The notes: generated from the sequence alone by a model not told the origin. DNA of 64,000 nucleotides from DATDIC01 sp963777625 (GCA_963777625.1 CAVZRO010000026.1:1-64000), one strand, 5' to 3'; shown: positions 8,989 through 18,362, counted from the first letter of the stretch. Numbers and translations: made by a program.

Positions 8989-9797
8989 TGGACGCGTCAA
9001 TGACTGCCCCGGCTCCGCAGCCCGACCCGATCATCCGCGCAACCGGCCTGACCCAGCGATTCGGTCGGCGCACCATCTTCCGCGACGTCAGTTTCACCGT
9101 CGCCAAGGGCGAGATATTCGTCATTCTCGGCGGCTCCGGCTCGGGGAAATCCACCCTGATGAAGCAGCTTATCGGCTTGCTCCGCCCGACGGCCGGCCGG
9201 ATCGAGATTACCGGGCGGGAGGTCACCGGCCCCGGAGCGGCAGCGGCCTGGGCCAGTGTCCAACGGCAAATCGGTGTGATGTTCCAGGCGGGCGCGTTGT
9301 TCGGGTCCATGTCCTTGCTGGAGAACGTGATGCTGCCGTTGGAGATGTTCACCGACCTGCCGCCGGACGCCCGGGCGGCGATTGCGCGGGTCAAGCTCGG
9401 CCTCGTCGGGCTGGCCGACGCCGCGACGCTGTATCCGGCGGAGATTTCCGGCGGCATGGTCAAGCGCGCGGCAATCGCGCGGGCCTTGGCGGTCGATCCG
9501 CCGCTGCTGTTCCTCGATGAGCCGGCGGCCGGGCTCGATCCCATTACCGCTGCCGGCCTCGACCGGCTTATCCTGGGCCTGCGCGCGGATCTCGGTACCA
9601 CCTTCGTCGTGGTCACCCACGAGCTGACCTCCATCCTCACCATCGCCGACCGTTGCCTGATGCTGGACCGGCACGCGTTTCCCGACGCCGGCGGCGTCAT
9701 CGCGCTCGGCGACCCGCGCCAGCTCGCTCGCGAGAGCCAGGATCCCACCGTCCACGCCTTCTTTCACCGCGAACCGCTACCGGCCGGAGCCGCCTGA
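8988..9797 (+). CDS. mlaF: MlaF-family lipid ABC transporter ATP-binding protein
   Basis: This is the 269-residue ATPase of the lipid transporter. Walker A is GGSGSGKST (residues 48-56), and the signature ISGGMVKR has the Met-containing form typical of MlaF/Ttg2A proteins. Walker B is LLFLDEPAAGLDPITA and the switch His is in VVTHELTSI. The start ATG overlaps the mlaE stop, and its own stop overlaps the mlaD start (TGATG). It hydrolyses ATP on the cytoplasmic side of the MlaE permease. A second in-frame Met is four codons downstream, but the overlap geometry favours the first. Confidence 0.94.
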   Translation: MDASMTAPAPQPDPIIRATGLTQRFGRRTIFRDVSFTVAKGEIFVILGGSGSGKSTLMKQLIGLLRPTAGRIEITGREVTGPGAAAAWASVQRQIGVMFQAGALFGSMSLLENVMLPLEMFTDLPPDARAAIARVKLGLVGLADAATLYPAEISGGMVKRAAIARALAVDPPLLFLDEPAAGLDPITAAGLDRLILGLRADLGTTFVVVTHELTSILTIADRCLMLDRHAFPDAGGVIALGDPRQLARESQDPTVHAFFHREPLPAGAA

Positions 9798-10804
9798 TGG
9801 AGACGCGCGTCACCCAGGTCCGGGTCGGACTCCTGATCCTCGGCGGGATCATCGTGGTCCTGGCGCTGGTCTGGTTCCTGCGCGGCGGGCAGATCAGCCG
9901 CGGGACCCTGTTCGAGACCTATTTCGACGAGTCGGTACAAGGTCTGCAGGTCGGCTCGGACGTGCAGTATCGCGGCGTGCCGGTCGGGCGGGTCACGGCG
10001 CTGGGCGTGGTCAGTGCCGAATACGGGGGCGGCCGCGGCAGCGCCGCGCCGCTGTATCGCGCGGTGTATGTCCGCTATCTGGTGGACACCGCGAAGATCG
10101 GCCACTTCGCCAGCGTCTCGGATGCCGTCCAGGGGGGCCTCCGCGCGCGCCTGGGCACCCGGCTGCTCACCGGACTGAGCTATATCGACCTGGATTTCGT
10201 GAATCCGGCCTCGCATCCCCTGCCGACGCTTCCCTGGCAGCCCCTGGCCGCATTTGTTCCGTCGATCCCGAGCGCGTTCACCCAAGTGCAGAATGCTGGC
10301 CAGGAGGTGCTGGCGAAGCTCGACCAAATCGACTTCGGAGCGCTGGTCACCTCGGTGACCGAGCTGACGAAGGATTTGCGGACCGAGATGGACAGCGGCG
10401 ATCTGCATAAGACGCTGGCGGCGGCACAGGAACTGCTGGCGACGTCGAACCAGGCAGTCAAGGGCGCGAACCTGCCGGCGCTGTCCGCCAACCTTCAGCA
10501 GACCTCCGATTCGTTGCAGGCATTGGCCAAAAACCCGGACCTGGCGAAGTTGCTGAAAGGCGGGGCGCTCGCGACCGATCACCTCGCGGAGCTGACCGGG
10601 CGGATGGGTGCGCTGATCACCGCCCTGGAAGCCACCGTCCGCCAGGCTCAGGCGGGGGCGGCAAACCTTCAGGCGGGATTGCAGCCGATCCTGACGAATT
10701 TATCCTCGGCATCGCAGAACCTGCGGGAGCTCGCGGAATCACTGCGCCAATATCCGGCCCAGGTGCTCAGTGCCCCTCCACCACCCACGCGGTCTTTAAG
10801 ATGA
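9797..10804 (+). CDS. mlaD: MCE/MlaD-family lipid-binding protein
   Basis: This 335-residue protein has one N-terminal membrane helix (LLILGGIIVVLALVWFL, about residues 13-30), then an MCE domain with the typical FDESVQGLQVGSDVQYRGVPVGRV sequence pattern. The C-terminal ~200 residues are a predicted helical region (LATSNQAVKGANLPAL, LRELAESLRQYP). Anchored MCE proteins form hexamers that pass phospholipid between membranes; long helical C-termini can extend this into a tube or needle. It overlaps mlaF upstream and the lipoprotein gene downstream (ATGA). It is longer than E. coli MlaD (about 180 residues) and closer to PqiB/Mce-type extensions. Confidence 0.92.
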   Translation: METRVTQVRVGLLILGGIIVVLALVWFLRGGQISRGTLFETYFDESVQGLQVGSDVQYRGVPVGRVTALGVVSAEYGGGRGSAAPLYRAVYVRYLVDTAKIGHFASVSDAVQGGLRARLGTRLLTGLSYIDLDFVNPASHPLPTLPWQPLAAFVPSIPSAFTQVQNAGQEVLAKLDQIDFGALVTSVTELTKDLRTEMDSGDLHKTLAAAQELLATSNQAVKGANLPALSANLQQTSDSLQALAKNPDLAKLLKGGALATDHLAELTGRMGALITALEATVRQAQAGAANLQAGLQPILTNLSSASQNLRELAESLRQYPAQVLSAPPPPTRSLR

Positions 10805-11442
10805 GCTTCGGTCCACGATTGCCGCCACCACCTCGCCGCCTCGTGCTGCTGAGCCTCGGCGCCCTCGCCGGGTGCACCCTGGCCGGGTGCAGCGTGTTGC
10901 CGCAGCCGTCTTACGTTCAGCAGACGCAATGGCCGCTGGTGATACGCCGGCCGCAGTCGGTGCCGCCCCGGACCAGGGGCCGAGTGCTGGTGGTGCGCTC
11001 GCTCTTGCCGGCGCCGGGCCTGGATCAGCGCGGCCTGCAATGGCTGCTGCCGAATGGCAGCGTGCATGTGGATTTCTACAATCAATGGGCGGTGCCGCCG
11101 GCGCAGGGGGCGACGGATGATCTCCGGCGCTGGTTGGCGGCGTCCGGCCTGTTCGCGGCGGTCGTGGCGCCGGACAGCGGGTTGCTTCCCGATCTCAGCC
11201 TGGAGGGGGAATTGACGACGTTCATCGCCGACCCACGCACCCTGACCGCGCACGCCGCCCTGGCCTTGGTCCTCGTCGATGCACACCCCTCCCCAGCCAA
11301 GGTGTTACTGCAAAGGACGATCAGCAGCGATGCACGGATGACGGCCGATACGCCGACCGGCGTCGCTGATGCGTTGCTCGCGGCTTTGACCGAGGTGCTT
11401 CGGCAGACCGAGTCGGCACTCGCAAGTTTCGCGCGCACCTGA
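10801..11442 (+). CDS. ABC-type transport auxiliary lipoprotein (PqiC/DUF330-like)
   Basis: This is a 213-residue lipoprotein. A short basic N-terminus (PPPPRRLVLL) is followed by two consecutive lipobox-like sites, ALAGC (Cys25) and TLAGC (Cys30). The mature part begins SVLPQPSYVQ and keeps the pattern of auxiliary lipoproteins encoded beside MCE operons: RGRVLVVRSLLPAPGLDQRG, VHVDFYNQWAVPPAQ and the LSLEGELTTF strand. It would sit in the outer membrane and serve as the receptor for lipid carried by the MCE protein. The start overlaps the mlaD stop by four bases, so it completes the operon. No terminator is obvious; REP-like repeats follow directly. Confidence 0.88.
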   Translation: MSFGPRLPPPPRRLVLLSLGALAGCTLAGCSVLPQPSYVQQTQWPLVIRRPQSVPPRTRGRVLVVRSLLPAPGLDQRGLQWLLPNGSVHVDFYNQWAVPPAQGATDDLRRWLAASGLFAAVVAPDSGLLPDLSLEGELTTFIADPRTLTAHAALALVLVDAHPSPAKVLLQRTISSDARMTADTPTGVADALLAALTEVLRQTESALASFART

Positions 11443-11450
11443 CATTCCGG

Positions 11451-11525
11451 TTCCCCGTCATTCCCGCCCCCTTCCATCATTCCCGCCCCCTTCCGTCATT
11501 CCCGCGAAAGCGGGAATCCAGCGCC
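11451..11525. repeat. triplicated 'cattcccgc' REP-like repeat
   Basis: Three direct copies of a 'tcattcccgccccctt'-like unit end in the full hairpin 'cattcccgcgaaagcgggaat', related to the repeats at 1511 and 42186. The rest of the gap up to the IS4 remnant (11526-11749) shows no credible gene. Confidence 0.65.
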
Positions 11526-11749
11526 TGTGCATGCAACCGCGACCGCGTCACGCCCGCCACCGTGCGCATGATGCGGAAGAGTCAGCCTCGCCAACGGCCC
11601 CACCCCCGCGGCGGCAGCCCGTAGACCCACGAGATCGATGACCGGCTGCGCAGCCACCGTGCTCTATCATCCAGCCCCGCATCACCCGCCATGCCCGCCA
11701 GCGGCCCGTCATGCCCGCGGAAAGCGTGCACCGGCGGCTGCGGGCGCGA

Positions 11750-12297
11750 CCATGGATGGCGTCACTGATCGACAGCACCGGTCTGGCACGCTGAATGAGC
11801 GCAGCGCCGACTGGGCCCGGTTCTCGGCCTCGGTGTGCGGCGCCAAGCTGCACATCATTTATGATCCGGACGCTGATTGCCCGATATATGCCAGCTTCAG
11901 CGCGGCCAACGTCAACGACATCACCGCGGCCCAGGCGATGCCGATCGTGAAGGGCGCCACTTACGTCTTCGACCTCGGATACTATGACTACGCCTGGTGG
12001 GCAAAGCTGCACGGCGCGGGGTGCCGGATCGTGACGCGGCTCAAGCGGAACACCCCGCTCGCGGTGAGCGAATTGCGCGACGTGCGGCCGGGCGGCCCGA
12101 TCCTGTCGGATCGCATCGGCAAGCTGCCGCAGCGGCAAGCGAACAACCGCCACAACCCGTTCTCCGACGCGGTGCGGGAGGTTCAGGTACGCATCGATAG
12201 CGGCAAGGTTCTGCGCATCGTCACCAACGATCTCAGCTCGCCGGCCGAGGTCATTGCCGAGCTTTACAAGCGCCGATGGGCCATCGAGCTGTTCTTC
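11750..12297 (+). pseudogene. truncated IS4-family transposase remnant
   Basis: This matches the middle of the transposase at 162-1304, from the MDGV...LIDSTG region to IELFF. A few codons are missing after MDGV. About 168 consecutive residues show only two differences from the intact copy (Ala to Val, Thr to Ser). The N-terminal third and the last ~84 residues, including part of the Y-R-E-K signature, are absent. The break at IELFF joins directly to the 3' part of an R1 repeat at 12298, as if deletion occurred through repeat sequence. It cannot make an active transposase. Confidence 0.9.
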
Positions 12298-12427
12298 GGC
12301 TTGTCCCGGCCATCAACGCACCCGCCCCGGCCATCCACGACTTTGTCGCCAGCCGCGCCGCTCGTTCGATTCACATTACTCCGGGCAACACCGGCCGGAT
12401 GGGTCATCCTCAATGCAGTCCGGCATA
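12298..12427. repeat. 3' part of dispersed R1 repeat
   Basis: 'ggcttgtcccggccatc' through 'gcagtccggcata' matches the right two thirds of the repeats at 17218 and 26301. It abuts the truncated transposase exactly at its broken end. Confidence 0.75.
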
Positions 12428-12450
12428 ACCTGGTGAACTTGCCCACAAAA

Positions 12451-12498
12451 CATGGGCTGGAGCGGCTTCACCCCGGGGTGAAACCACTCCAGCCCATG
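12451..12498. repeat. 48-bp near-perfect palindrome
   Basis: Two 24-base arms with no spacer (12451-12474 and 12475-12498) pair except at two positions. The core 'ggagcggcttcacccc' is related to the palindrome at 36099-36129, so this is a dispersed hairpin element and not a gene-specific site. Confidence 0.75.
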
Positions 12499-12598
12499 CG
12501 ATAGCTTCCTGCGTGAATAAATAAATCGCAGCCCACCACAAATGAGCTGCGAAAACTCCTGCAAAACGCGAACGCTAAACCCGACCCGTACAACGGGG

Positions 12599-12636
12599 AG
12601 GGAGCACTGTCCTTACCGGACAATGCTCCCTTTTTT
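12599..12636 (+). terminator. rho-independent terminator hairpin
   Basis: A 13-bp GC-rich stem (arms 12600-12612 and 12618-12630, one mismatch, five-base loop) is followed on the plus strand by six T. It would stop plus-strand transcription coming from the IS remnant. The stem lies just beyond the stop of the minus-strand PEP-CTERM gene and may also act on it, but there is no U-run in that direction. Confidence 0.7.
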
Positions 12637-12651
12637 ATCCTTAATGTTGGA

Positions 12652-13281
12652 TCAGGCTTTCCGACGCCGTGTCACACCCAGCGCAACGAGGCCGGCACCG
12701 AGCAGGGCCAGGGAAGCGGGCTCAGGCGCCTGGACAGGCACCGCCGGCGCAACGAGCGTCCCGGATAGATTGATAACGCCGCTACCAATCTGGCCCATGG
12801 AAATCTGCATCGACGCCGTGTTCGTGCCCAGCACACCCGAGGTGTCCGTGACCATGCCCAGCAACTCGAACCCGATTGTTCCGGTTGGGCCGGAACCGCC
12901 ACGACTGGCGACCGTGGTCTCTTCCTGTGTGAAGGTAAAGACGAAGTTATCCACAGTCACCGTCTCGCTAGGAATGGAGACCAGCGTGTGAAGTGGCCCG
13001 ATCGGAACGGTCAGCGGGGCAATGGTAACGGCATCGCCGGTCGCCACTTGAGGGGCGAAGTTACCGGTCACCGCAGTGTTGACAATGGATGAACTGGGTA
13101 GCGTGACCGCTGTGGTCGTCGGCCCCACAATCCCGCCTGGAACCGCCGTAACGGTTCCGGTCGGCGAAAAGCCAAACGTTCCGGCGATTAGAGTAGCGTT
13201 CGCCGCAGCGGAGCCAGCAACCAACCCGAGCGCAACTCCCGCGCCCAGAATTGTTCGGCGAGTCCAAACCGAAGACCGCAT
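12652..13281 (-). CDS. PEP-CTERM sorting-domain protein
   Basis: This 209-residue exported protein starts at the ATG of MRSSVWTRRTILGAG and has a signal peptide ending near AAANA. The mature body is low in charge and rich in Thr, Val, Gly and Ser, like many extracellular beta-rich proteins. The C-terminus is a clear PEP-CTERM signal: APEPASLALLGAGLVALG, then RRRKA. In known systems an exosortase (EpsH/XrtA) cleaves at PEP and the protein is released or attached in connection with exopolysaccharide. No exosortase is in this window. The body matches no family I recognise. The longer in-frame upstream extension was rejected because it lacks a signal at its N-terminus. Confidence 0.88.
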   Translation of the reverse strand: MRSSVWTRRTILGAGVALGLVAGSAAANATLIAGTFGFSPTGTVTAVPGGIVGPTTTAVTLPSSSIVNTAVTGNFAPQVATGDAVTIAPLTVPIGPLHTLVSIPSETVTVDNFVFTFTQEETTVASRGGSGPTGTIGFELLGMVTDTSGVLGTNTASMQISMGQIGSGVINLSGTLVAPAVPVQAPEPASLALLGAGLVALGVTRRRKA

Positions 13282-13940
13282 TGTAATGGCCCTTTGCCTT
13301 TGTAAACCGATCCGCCCCGTGCAGACCCAAACGGACAATAGCATTAAGTTTCCGAAAGGCAAGCGAAAGATTACGCGCGTAGGTGGAGTAAAAATCCGGA
13401 AAGGCGCCGGATGATCCGTCTCACGGCGCCCATCGCCCGAGAAACACAGCAAAAACCCAGCCCGACCCGTAACGAACCGGTAAACCCACCCGATCACGTT
13501 TTCTTGAACCGGAGCACCCGCAGTGCCCTCCAGCCTCGCCGAGGCCGGCGATACAGTCGTTAGGGTCACGTTAACCGCAACGGCTGAATCCGCTACCAAT
13601 CGACGCATGGGCAATTGTAGCGCCACTGTCCGGTGCGCGCGATCCAAGGGAATCTCCTGATCCGTCATGTCCGCGAACGATCCGTCATGCCCGCAAAACA
13701 TCCGTCATGCCCGCGAAGGCGGGCATCCAGCCGAGAGCCCACGAAATCCCCTGGATTTGCCTGGATTCCCGCTTTCCGCGGGAATGACGAACGAAGGTCA
13801 CTCTCAACGCGGTCCGGTATAAAAGCCCCGCCCCCCAGAGCCGGAGTCGCTTCCGCACGCCAAAAAAGCCGTCAGCCCGCTTGAGTACGGCGTACCCACC
13901 GAGCGTACCGCCCCTCTCCCACTGGCTCGAACATCTCCAA
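13282..13940. other. intergenic region with REP-like repeats
   Basis: No credible gene is present. 13690-13822 carries several 'cgtcatgcccgcg' units, the hairpin 'ttcccgctttccgcgggaa', and ends with the 'gcggtccggtata' tail shared with R1. It is a reverse-oriented relative of the repeat at 1511. The region before it, 13282-13680, would hold the PEP-CTERM promoter, but no clear -35/-10 pair stands out. Confidence 0.6.
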
Positions 13941-16284
13941 TCAGTCTGAAACCGCCCTGCTCGCGGCCGACAGCGCCTTCCAGACCGTCTCGGGGGTTGC
14001 CGGCATGTCCAAGTGCTGCACGCCTTCTACGGAGAGCGCGTCGATGATCGCGTTCATCATGGCCGGCGGGCTGCCGACGGCTCCCGCCTCGCCCGCACCC
14101 TTGACGCCGAGCGGATTGGTGGCGCACGGAATTTCCAGCAGCTCCACTTCGATCGGTGGCAGGTTGTCCGCGCGCGGCAAGGCGTAATCCATGAACGTGC
14201 CGGACAGAAGCTGTCCGGACTCCGGATCGTAAGCCGTCCGCTCCATCACCGCCTGGCCGAAGCCCTGCGCAACCCCACCCTGCACCTGGCCCCGCACGAT
14301 CAGCGGGTTCACTGCCTTGCCGAAATCGTCGCAAACCACGTAGCGCAGCACATCCACGTGCCCGGTGTCCGGATCCACCTCCACCTCGGCCAGATGGCAG
14401 CCATTGGGGAACGTGTGGAAATCGATGTTCGCCACCTCCGCAGCGTCCAGCGTCGTGGCCGACTTCGCCGCGTGCCATCCTGCCCCGCTGAGTCTCGGCC
14501 AACTGCATGATGTCGATGCCGCGATCGGTCCCCACGATGCTGAACCGGCCCTCGCTGAACCCAATATCCGCGACCGCCGCCTCCAGCACCTCGGCGGCAG
14601 CCTGCTTGCCCTTCCCGATGACGGTATCGGTCGTAACCAGGATCGCCTGCCCCTCCGAATAAAGGCTCCGCGCGCCCCCGGTGCCGCCGCCCACCGGAAT
14701 GCTGTCGGTATCCCCCTGGCGAATACGAATCTTCTCGCCATCAACCCCGAGCCGGTTCGAAGTGAGCTGCACATAGGCGGTCTCATGTCCTTGCCCGGTC
14801 GATTGAGTGCCGACATACACGTCCACGTAACCATCCTCGGCGAAGCGTATCTCCGCCCGCTCCGTAGGATCGCCGCCGGTCGCTTCCAGGTAATAGGCTA
14901 GGCCCAGCCCGCGCAGCCGGCCCCGCGCCGCCAACTCGGCGCGGCGAGCCGCGAACCCGTCCCAGCCGATCCGCGCCAGTCCCGCCTCCAGTACCATGCG
15001 GAAATCGCCGCTGTCGTACGTCTTGCCCACCGGCGTCTGGTGCGGCATCGCCGAGGGCGGAACCATGTTGCGGCGGCGCAGCTCGGTCCGATCGATGTTC
15101 AGCTCCCGCGCCGTGGCGTCGACCAGCCGCTCGACCAGGTAGTTCGCCTCCGGACGGCCGGCACCGCGATAGGCATCCACCGGCACAGTATTCGTGAATA
15201 CACCGACCACATTCGCATAGACCTGTTGGAACCCATACACGCTGGCCAGCACGCTGGTACCAGCGAAAGTCGGGATGTACGGGGCAAACGTCGACAGATA
15301 CGCCCCCATGTTGGAGATGTTGCGCGTGCGCAGCGCGAGGAACTTGCCATCCTTGTCGGTGGCGATCTCGCCGGTGGTGATGTTGTCGCGGCCCTGGGTG
15401 TCGCACAGGAAGGCTTCCGCCCGGTCGGACGTCCATTTCACCGGATGCCCGAGCTTGCGCGCGGCGTAACAGGTCAGCACGTGTTCGGCATACAGGAACA
15501 GCTTCATGCCGAAGCCGCCGCCGACATCCGGCGTGACGACGCGGAACCTGTCCGCCTCCACCCCGAACACCGTCTTGATCAGGTCCTTGACCAGCCAGCC
15601 GCCCTGCGTGTTGGCGTACAGCGTCCAGCGGCCGGACCCCGCATCGTAGTCCGCGATCGCGGCGCGCGCCTCCATGGAGGAGACGACGATGCGGTTGTTC
15701 ACCACGGTCAGCCTGGTGACCCGCGCCGCCTTGGCGAACAATGCCTCGGTCGCCGCACGGTCGCCGATCTCCCAGTCGAATGCGACGTTGCGCTTCACCT
15801 CCGGCCAGACCAGCGGGCTGGTTTCGTCGGTCGCCCGCGACAGGTCGGTGATGGACGGATGCACGTCGTACTCGACGCTGATCGCTTCCGCCGCATCGTG
15901 CGCCGCCTCGGCGCTCTCGGCAACGATGAAGGCGACCGGATCGCCAACATGCCGGACGGCACCGTCGGCCAGCACCGGATGCGGCGGGCTCGCCATCGCG
16001 GAACCATCGCGATTGTTCAGGCTCACGGCGCAGGGCTGCGGGCCAATTCCGTCTGCCTTCAGCTCGGCCGCGGTGTAGATGGCGGCGACGCCGGGCATGG
16101 CACGCGCGGCACTGGCATCGATGCCACGGATCGTGGCCGCCGCATGCGGGCTGCGCAGCACGATGCCGCGCAGCGTGCCGGGCAACTGGATATCGTCGGT
16201 GTAGCGGCCGGCACCGATCAGCAACCGCGGATCCTCGACGCGACGGACGGATTGAGCGAGGCCGAACTTCGTCATGACGAACAT
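13941..16284 (-). pseudogene. xanthine dehydrogenase/CoxL-family molybdopterin-binding subunit, frameshifted
   Basis: This is a large subunit of the molybdenum hydroxylase family (about 780 residues once repaired). The N-terminal aldehyde-oxidase a/b hammerhead domain (RRVEDPRLLIGAGRYTDD) is followed by molybdopterin-binding segments GGGFGMKLFLYAEH, AYRGAGRPEANYLVER and GGGTGGARSLYSEGQ. The catalytic Glu lies in GVKGAGEAGAVGSP. The frame breaks between 14465 and 14500 near a CGGGGC run; removing one base joins MQLAETQ to WHAAKSATTLDAAEV and restores the C-terminus to 13941. The start is at 16284, or at the Met three codons on. No 2Fe-2S or FAD subunit genes adjoin, so partners must be elsewhere. 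The substrate is unknown; the CoxL class includes many enzymes that do not oxidise CO. Confidence 0.85.
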
Positions 16285-16401
16285 GTCTCCGGCTGATGGC
16301 TGATCGGGGCGGATTGTATGCGGTGGGGCGCAAAGTCAAAAGAGCACGGCATCGAAGGCTTCACTCCCAACCACCCAGAAACGCCCGGCGAGTGGTTCCC
16401 C

Positions 16402-17157
16402 TCACGCCATGGTCAGGCCGCCGGACACGCTGATGGTCTGCCCGGTCATGTAGGCGGCATCGTCGGAGAGCAGGAACGCGATGATCCCCGGATAATCGTC
16501 CGGCTGCCCGAGCCGTCGCAGCGGGATGGCGCGAGCCAGCGCATCACCGATCTTGGTTCCTTCCGGGAACCCCGCCTGGAAGTCCCGGAAGAGCGGCGTG
16601 TCGGTCGGGCCCGGACAGACCACGTTCAGCGTAACCCCCTGCCGGGCAAGCTCCCGCGCGAGTGTCTTGGTGAACGCAATGATGCCGCCCTTGCAGGCGG
16701 CATACACGGCCTCGCCCGAAGAACCGACGCGCCCGGCATCGGAAGCGACGTTGACCACCCGGCCTGAGCCGCGCGCCGCCATGCCGCGCACCACCACGTG
16801 GTGCATGATCAGCGGGCCATACAGGTTGATGCGGATCACCCGGTCCCACAGCGTCGGATCTGTATCGAGGAAATTGCGCGCCACATCCCATCCGGCAATG
16901 TTGGCCAGCCCATCGGCGGGGCCGACTTCCTTCTCGAATTCGGCCGCCGCACGTTCGACCTGGTCGCGGTCGGCAATATCCACCTGCCAGGACGAGGCCC
17001 GTGGCCCGCAACTTTGCGCCGTCTCCGCCGCCCCCGGTCCGTTCAGGTCGAAGATGCCGAGCGTGCAGCCTTCCTCCGCCAGACGAAGGGCAGTCGCGCG
17101 GCCGATGCCGCTGGCCCCGCCGGTGAGAATGATCCGCCTGCCTGAAAGTCCGCGCAT
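16402..17157 (-). CDS. short-chain dehydrogenase/reductase
   Basis: This 251-residue classical SDR begins at MRGLSGRRIILTGG. The cofactor motif TGGASGIG spans residues 12-19, the NAG-like strand is LANIAGWD, and the catalytic Ser and Y-x3-K are in NVASDAGRVGSSGEAVYAAC followed by Lys. The C-terminus GQTISVSGGLTMA is that of FabG-like reductases. The acidic residue after the second strand (IFDLNG) suggests NAD rather than NADP. The overall pattern is close to hydroxyacyl-CoA dehydrogenases of the BadH kind, which act in cyclic or branched acid breakdown, but the substrate cannot be assigned. It lies downstream of nothing obvious in an operon; an R1 repeat is immediately upstream. Confidence 0.88.
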   Translation of the reverse strand: MRGLSGRRIILTGGASGIGRATALRLAEEGCTLGIFDLNGPGAAETAQSCGPRASSWQVDIADRDQVERAAAEFEKEVGPADGLANIAGWDVARNFLDTDPTLWDRVIRINLYGPLIMHHVVVRGMAARGSGRVVNVASDAGRVGSSGEAVYAACKGGIIAFTKTLARELARQGVTLNVVCPGPTDTPLFRDFQAGFPEGTKIGDALARAIPLRRLGQPDDYPGIIAFLLSDDAAYMTGQTISVSGGLTMA

Positions 17158-17217
17158 GCCGCAAGCATAGCGCGAAGCAGCGCGCCAGTCCTGGATGCGA
17201 CCGCCCAAAGTGATCGA

Positions 17218-17402
17218 AATAATACCAACCCGCGGTGATGCTGACCCTTTCCGTCATGGCCGGCCCCTTTCCGTCATGGCCGGGCTTGTCCTGGCTTGTC
17301 CCGGCCATCCATGACTTTGTCGCCCATCGCGCCGCTCGTTCGCTTCACGTTACTCCGGGCAACACCGGCAGGATGAGTCATTCTCCATCGCGGTCCGGTA
17401 TA
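17218..17402. repeat. complete copy of dispersed ~185-bp repeat (R1)
   Basis: This is an intact R1 unit, from 'aataccaacc' at the left to 'gcggtccggtata' at the right. The ends form a short inverted repeat (AATACC/GGTAT), resembling a small non-autonomous element. The best second copy is at 26301-26482, with few differences over its full length. Confidence 0.8.
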
Positions 17403-17415
17403 AACCAGAGCGACT

Positions 17416-17456
17416 GAAACAAAAGGGGCTTCGGACCGTGGTCCCGAAGCCCCTCA
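17416..17456 (-). terminator. rho-independent terminator of the Bax-inhibitor-1 gene
   Basis: The arms at 17424-17436 and 17441-17454 pair perfectly or almost so (aggggcttcggac with its complement). On the minus strand the stem is followed by 'ttttgttt', a good U-rich tail. It lies about 50 bases beyond the stop of the gene at 17505. Confidence 0.85.
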
Positions 17457-17504
17457 CCAGCTCGGAAAGTCCTGTGGCGGAAAGGCCCTCCCGCCACGCG
17501 GACG

Positions 17505-18269
17505 CTAGCTGTTGTTGCGATTACCCAGCAACTGCAGCAGCAGCATGAACAGGTTGATGAAGTTCAAATACAGGCTCAACGCATCGTACACGCTGCGCTT
17601 GGCGGCCTGATCGGTGCCCTCGGCATACGCATACTGCACGTAGCTGGCCTTGATGCGCTGCGTGTCGTAGGCAGTGAGGCCGGTGAACACGAGCACGCCG
17701 ACGATGCTGACCAGAAACTGCAGCTCGGTGCTGTGCATGAACATGTTCACCACGCTGGCGAGGATAACGCCGATCAGCCCCATCATCAGGAAGCTGCCCC
17801 AGCGGCTGAGATCGCTGCGCGTGGTATAGCCATACAGGCTCATCGCCGCGAACGTGCCGGCGGTGATGAAGAAGACCCGCACGATCGAGGTGCTGGTATA
17901 CACCAGGAAGATGTTCGTCAGGCTCAGGCCCATCGCCGCGCAGAACAGCCAATAGAGTGCCTGCGCCATCTGCCGCGACAGCCGGTTCACGCCGAGGCTG
18001 AGCACCAGCACGAAAGCCAGCGGCAGGAACATCGAGATCATCGCCAACGGCGAGATCGTGCGGCCGACCCCGGGCACCATCGGGTAGAAACTGTCGATCG
18101 CCGACGTGTTGGCAATCAGGTAGGCGACGATGCCCGTCAGCAGGAGGCCGGAAGCCATCCAGTTGTACACCCGCAGCATGTAGGCCCGCAGCCCCGTGTC
18201 CAAGGCAGCGGAGGCAGCGGTGGCACTGCGGGAGGTGGGATACGTCCGGGAGTCAGGACTGTAAGCCAT
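17505..18269 (-). CDS. Bax inhibitor-1/YccA family membrane protein
   Basis: This 254-residue inner-membrane protein has seven hydrophobic helices and matches the BI-1/YccA family: YNWMASGLLLTGIVAYL, GLSLTNIFLVYTSTSIVRVF, LYGYTTRSDLSRWGSFLMMG and the C-terminal TGLTAYDTQRIK, whose Asp is part of the conserved di-aspartyl pH sensor of BsYetJ-type calcium-leak channels. YccA binds the FtsH protease and modulates it in E. coli. The N-terminal ~30 residues are polar and variable (TYPTSRSATAASAALD). It is a single-gene unit with its own terminator downstream. Confidence 0.93.
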   Translation of the reverse strand: MAYSPDSRTYPTSRSATAASAALDTGLRAYMLRVYNWMASGLLLTGIVAYLIANTSAIDSFYPMVPGVGRTISPLAMISMFLPLAFVLVLSLGVNRLSRQMAQALYWLFCAAMGLSLTNIFLVYTSTSIVRVFFITAGTFAAMSLYGYTTRSDLSRWGSFLMMGLIGVILASVVNMFMHSTELQFLVSIVGVLVFTGLTAYDTQRIKASYVQYAYAEGTDQAAKRSVYDALSLYLNFINLFMLLLQLLGNRNNS

Positions 18270-18362
18270 GGGTCTCAGGTTCCTCTCAGGCGGGTGATAG
18301 CCCGCTCACGCAACATTGGCTGGCGGCCTTTCTTCTTCAAGCGGCACGAAATGACGGCCGTT

